Source of the DNA: Rhodothermales bacterium
GTDB taxonomy: Bacteria > Bacteroidota > Rhodothermia > Rhodothermales > VXPQ01
Assembly: GCA_028283985.1 (NCBI GenBank)
Contig: JANQSQ010000275.1
Location: 1-8,191, forward strand
Direction: 5' to 3'
Length of the DNA: 8,191 bases
Shown here: piece by piece, positions 5,645-8,191 of the stretch
Layout: each line of letters opens with the position of its first letter
How positions within the stretch are numbered: the first letter of the stretch is position 1
The notes under the pieces: generated by a model
The model's input: only the letters and a program-made list of their open reading frames with translations
Told to the model about the DNA's origin: nothing
The model's database searches: none
Program-made: the position numbers and the translations under genes

Positions 5645-6178
5645 TCAGAAGATGATGCCTAACCGTACAGGCAACAGAAAACCCAGTTTCTCGCTGCCGA
5701 TGATAAGCGCCGGATTGATTTCGTAGAACACGGCGGATTCTCCGAATCCATGCGCGCGTCCGAGTCCGATATGAATGGTAGGGCCGCTGGTGTCCCTGTT
5801 GCCGGCAAGCGGCAGATACCCGCCCATGCCAAGAAAAATATACCCTGCGCGCAATCGCTCCGGAGGCGGCGTGATGATGAGGGATATCTGCGGTTCGAAA
5901 AGATAATCGGCTCCGCGCCACCCCTCGAGTACGAACCCCGTAAAGCCAAGATCCAATGCGGTGGAAATGTCCGCATTGATCGGCATGGAAGCACGACCCC
6001 GAATACCCAGGCCCACACCCTGCGTGGTACTGTACAGGGTATTAATACTCATTCCGTAACGGGGGGACTTTACCGGGGCCGGGGTCGGGGCCGCATCCTG
6101 CGCACAGACGCGCGAAACGGCGATCTGTACGGAAACCGCACAAACGGCAAGAACAAGCAGGAAACGAACTATCTTCAT
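5645..6178 (-). CDS. exported beta-barrel-like hypothetical protein, 177 aa
   Basis: Begins MKIVRFLLVLAVCAVSVQIA, a typical Sec signal peptide (basic n-region, hydrophobic core to about residue 20). Signal peptidase I cleavage is plausible after VCA or CAQ near residues 26-27. The mature part has a short Pro/Ala linker (DAAPTPAPVKSP), then alternating-residue strands such as YGMSINTLYSTTQGVGLGIR (41-60), ALDLGFTGFVLEGW (74-87), YIFLGMGGYLPLAG (113-126) and IHIGLGRAHG (135-144). It ends in ...VRLGIIF with a C-terminal Phe, as outer-membrane barrels do for BAM recognition. With about 150 mature residues it would suit a small eight-stranded barrel. There is no clear Shine-Dalgarno before ATG 6178-6176. 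It is the upstream gene of hemW with no spacer, so the two are probably co-transcribed, although no functional link is obvious. I do not recognise a specific family. Confidence 0.75.
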   Translation of the reverse strand: MKIVRFLLVLAVCAVSVQIAVSRVCAQDAAPTPAPVKSPRYGMSINTLYSTTQGVGLGIRGRASMPINADISTALDLGFTGFVLEGWRGADYLFEPQISLIITPPPERLRAGYIFLGMGGYLPLAGNRDTSGPTIHIGLGRAHGFGESAVFYEINPALIIGSEKLGFLLPVRLGIIF

Positions 6179-6200
6179 GGATCAGGTTGTGTAGGGACTG

Positions 6201-6246
6201 CATGAACAGGCATGGTACGAACACGCGGCCATTCGTGTCGTTCATG
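6201..6246. promoter_or_regulatory. imperfect inverted repeat in the divergent promoter region
   Basis: The 93-base gap between the divergent beta-barrel gene and etfB must hold the promoters for both directions. Within it CATGAAC (6201-6207) faces GTTCATG (6240-6246), and ACACG (6221-6225) faces CGTGT (6234-6238), giving an asymmetric nested dyad. It could be a shared operator or an mRNA hairpin in the etfB leader. I could not identify a clear -35/-10 pair. The repeat is visible; its function is uncertain. Confidence 0.3.
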
Positions 6247-6271
6247 GTTTATTGGTCAAAAGATAGCGGAT

Positions 6272-7069
6272 ATGAAGTTTATCGTTTGCGTCAAACAAGT
6301 GCCCGATGTGGCGTCCCCATTGCGTTTGCGGAAGGGGCGTATCGATACGAGCGCCGGACGCATGGTGTTGAACGCGTATGACGCCTCGGCGGCGGAAGGC
6401 GCTATCGCCTTTACCGAAAAATACGGGGGCGAAGTACACGCCGTGTTGATAGGTCCGCCCGAGGCGCAGGAAGCGTTGCGCAAGGTGCTTGCGATGGGGG
6501 CCGCATCCGCAGTGCATATCCAGGTAAAGGACCGTGCGGCGCCCCCCGAGGCTGTGCCGGACGCCCTTCCCGGCGCACAGGCCTGTGCACGGCTTCTTGC
6601 GGACCACTTCAGTAAGGAGACGTTCGACGTGATCGCGTGCGGCAAGCAGGCGCAGGACACCGATGCAGGGTTGACCCCCGCCATGCTCGCCGAATTACTG
6701 GGGCTTCCCTTCATCGGAAATGCCATTGCGCTGGAAAAGGACGAGGATGGACGCGGCGGAAACCGTCTTCTCGTGACCAGGCAAGGAGACGCAAATCAGG
6801 AAATTACGCGTATAGAGACGCCGTGCGTAGTGTCCTGCTCCAATAATATGTGTGATCCGCGCATTCCGAATATCAAGGGAATCATGGGAGCGCGAAAGAA
6901 GCCGATCGACGTGAAAATCGTCTCGCTGCCTGCCGGAATCCCCGGAATGCATGTACAGCGCTACGAGGCTATGCCCGGTCGTCCGGAGGTCCGCATGCTG
7001 GAAGAAGCATGGGATGAAGCAGTCGAGGTTCTTGTACCTTTCTTAAAAAACGGCCCGCCCGCAGCATAA
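6272..7069 (+). CDS. etfB: electron transfer flavoprotein subunit beta
   Basis: EtfB pairs with EtfA to form the soluble FAD-containing heterodimer that accepts electrons from acyl-CoA and other dehydrogenases and passes them to the quinone pool through ETF-quinone oxidoreductase. The start is ATG 6272. The open frame extends upstream to 6212, but MKFIVCVKQVPD is the canonical EtfB N-terminus. The 265 residues show NAYDASAAEGAI (34-45), AVLIGP (57-62), DVIACGKQAQDTDAG (119-133) and the C-terminal nucleotide-binding segment VTRQGDANQEITRIETPCVV (168-187), followed by PNIKGIMGARKKPI (199-212), where a second nucleotide (AMP, as known in the family) binds. Length is normal for the family. etfA begins one base after the TAA, so the pair is an operon with coupled translation. 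The Shine-Dalgarno is weak (AGCGGA close to the ATG). Confidence 0.93.
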   Translation: MKFIVCVKQVPDVASPLRLRKGRIDTSAGRMVLNAYDASAAEGAIAFTEKYGGEVHAVLIGPPEAQEALRKVLAMGAASAVHIQVKDRAAPPEAVPDALPGAQACARLLADHFSKETFDVIACGKQAQDTDAGLTPAMLAELLGLPFIGNAIALEKDEDGRGGNRLLVTRQGDANQEITRIETPCVVSCSNNMCDPRIPNIKGIMGARKKPIDVKIVSLPAGIPGMHVQRYEAMPGRPEVRMLEEAWDEAVEVLVPFLKNGPPAA

Positions 7070-7070
7070 G

Positions 7071-8075
7071 ATGGCCCGCTTGCTCGCCTTTGCCGAAATC
7101 CGCGCCGGCCGCATCACGCGCCTGTCGCTGGAAGCGCTCTCGCGCTGCCGGGAGATCGCCGGGCAGTGTCGTGGCGGTACCGTGGCTGCCGTCGTCATGT
7201 CCGACAATCCCCATGCGCATTTCGAGGAATTGGCCCGCTACGGAGTAGAGGAGGTGTTCGCCGTAACCGATACGGTGTTTGCATCTCCGCACGAAACACC
7301 CCTGAGTGCGCCTCTGACCGCGGCGCTCGCCGCCATTATCGACCAAGCTGTCCCTGATGTGGTCGTGCTTCCCTCCGAGGAAAGCGTGAAGGAAATCCTG
7401 GGGGCGCTGGCCGCGCGGGTTTCTGCGCCGGCCCTTCCCGATGTGTGCAGCTTCGACGTGCTGGACGGGGCGGTTAAGGCGCAACGTCCCGTATTTACCG
7501 CCGGTTTCATAGCGCATGTTCGGGCAGAAGGCAGCCCCGTGGTGGTATCGCTGCGGGCCGGTTCGTACGCCGCCTCCGAGAGCCCTGAGCCCTCCTCCCT
7601 GCACGTCCGGAATGTCCCGTTCGCATTCGATGAGAAGGTTTCCGGAAAGACATTACGCAAGGTGGTAAAAGCAGCTTCCGGGAGAATTGACTTGTCGGAA
7701 GCATCCGTGGTGGTGGCCGCAGGACGCGGGGTGCGCGACGAGAAAGGCAAACGGCTGATCGAAGAACTTGCGGCGCTCCTGGGGGCGGCGATCGGCGCGT
7801 CGCGAGGCGCCATCGAGGCCGGGCTTTTCCCGCCCTCGTCCCTGATCGGACAAACCGGAAAAACCGTTTCCCCGGACGTGTACATTGCGGTTGGAATCTC
7901 AGGCGCCCTGCAACATGTGGCGGGAATGTCCGGCAGCCGGGCCGTGATCGCCATCAACAAGGACGCCGACGCACCCGTTTTTCGCCATGCGACCTATGGA
8001 ATTACAGGCGATCTGTATGAGGTGCTGCCCGCCTTTATCGAGGCATTGAAGCAAAAAGCCTCAACGGTCAACTGA
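7071..8075 (+). CDS. etfA: electron transfer flavoprotein subunit alpha
   Basis: EtfA carries the FAD of the ETF heterodimer. The 334-residue product has the variable N-terminal domain (MARLLAFAEIRAGRI onward, with VVVLPSEESVKEILGALAAR at about 97-116). The conserved C-terminal FAD domain includes VVVAAGRGV (213-221), IGASRGAIEAG (241-251), LIGQTGKTVSPDVYIAVGIS (258-277), GALQHVAGM (278-286), AINKDADAPVF (294-304) and YGITGDL (309-315). The glycine-rich GISGA-QH signature and the SR and QTGK residues that contact FAD in known structures are all present, so the subunit should be functional. ATG 7071 follows the etfB stop by a single base, with no Shine-Dalgarno of its own, and thus depends on coupling. 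This is the standard etfB-etfA order. No clear terminator follows within the next 70 bases. Confidence 0.95.
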   Translation: MARLLAFAEIRAGRITRLSLEALSRCREIAGQCRGGTVAAVVMSDNPHAHFEELARYGVEEVFAVTDTVFASPHETPLSAPLTAALAAIIDQAVPDVVVLPSEESVKEILGALAARVSAPALPDVCSFDVLDGAVKAQRPVFTAGFIAHVRAEGSPVVVSLRAGSYAASESPEPSSLHVRNVPFAFDEKVSGKTLRKVVKAASGRIDLSEASVVVAAGRGVRDEKGKRLIEELAALLGAAIGASRGAIEAGLFPPSSLIGQTGKTVSPDVYIAVGISGALQHVAGMSGSRAVIAINKDADAPVFRHATYGITGDLYEVLPAFIEALKQKASTVN

Positions 8076-8144
8076 GTGTAGCCAACGGGCGAAGAGAACT
8101 GCACAGGATAATCGTCATTCATACGCACTCCATCAGGAAGTGTC

Positions 8145-8191
8145 ATGGTATCGAGTGATCGACACAGAAAGGATCCGCAAAAACAAATTCC
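8145..8191 (+). CDS. start of an unidentified gene (3' end outside window)
   Basis: ATG 8145 is preceded by AGGAAG (8135-8140), a good Shine-Dalgarno four bases away. The frame reads MVSSDRHRKDPQKQI to the window edge. It lies 69 bases after etfA on the same strand and could belong to the same transcript. Fifteen hydrophilic residues are too few for identification, and the start itself is judged only from the ribosome site and the open frame. Confidence 0.45.
   Translation, partial: MVSSDRHRKDPQKQI

Noticed and set aside
5355..5921. 188-codon minus-strand frame across the hemW and barrel-gene junction
   Set aside because: It is out of frame with both genes, and its translation is Arg/His/Ser-rich without motifs, whereas both overlapped frames have strong support.
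7238..7960. 240-codon minus-strand frame opposite etfA
   Set aside because: It is antisense to a fully motif-supported etfA, and its Ser/Thr/Ala-rich composition is typical of shadow frames.
1..8191. CRISPR array, tRNA, rRNA or insertion-sequence transposase
   Set aside because: No regularly spaced repeats, cloverleaf sequence, rRNA-like block or transposase motif was found on either strand. The only long repeat is the hemW end pair.

Overview
The window looks like bacterial chromosome from a moderately GC-rich Gram-negative lineage. It encodes a protein with a signal peptide, a probable outer-membrane beta-barrel pattern and a C-terminal phenylalanine, beside HemW and EtfBA. Several genes lack a strong Shine-Dalgarno sequence. 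From memory, the HemW N-terminus and the etfB-etfA order recall Bacteroidota/Rhodothermota, but this placement is tentative and no rRNA or marker gene is present to settle it.

The right half (about 4382-8191) is ordinary chromosomal backbone. On the minus strand, a small exported beta-barrel-like protein is followed immediately by hemW, a radical SAM haem chaperone. Divergently, on the plus strand, etfB and etfA encode the two subunits of electron transfer flavoprotein. A further reading frame starts at 8145 and runs off the window.

The left half (1-4376) is accessory and visibly less GC-rich. It holds the C-terminal part of an SF2 helicase (plus strand, cut by the window edge), an unrecognised small gene facing it, scars of toxin-antitoxin genes, and a tight minus-strand three-gene cassette. 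The cassette order is a TIGR04255-family protein, a helix-turn-helix protein overlapping it by four bases (ATGA), and a 279-residue protein with a Ser-His-Asp-Cys-Asp motif six bases further on.

The most informative structure is a direct repeat of the last codons of hemW. The intact gene ends at 4382, and a second copy of its 3' end lies at 1371-1429 in the same orientation (53 of 59 positions identical; the first 44 bases have one mismatch). The two copies bracket the cassette and the toxin-antitoxin scars exactly, so a roughly 3 kb segment appears to have been inserted at the 3' end of hemW. No integrase is visible, and the DNA beyond the outer copy is also accessory, so hemW may be a repeatedly used insertion site. 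The three-gene cassette is the best candidate here for an undescribed, possibly defence-related, system; that function is inference.
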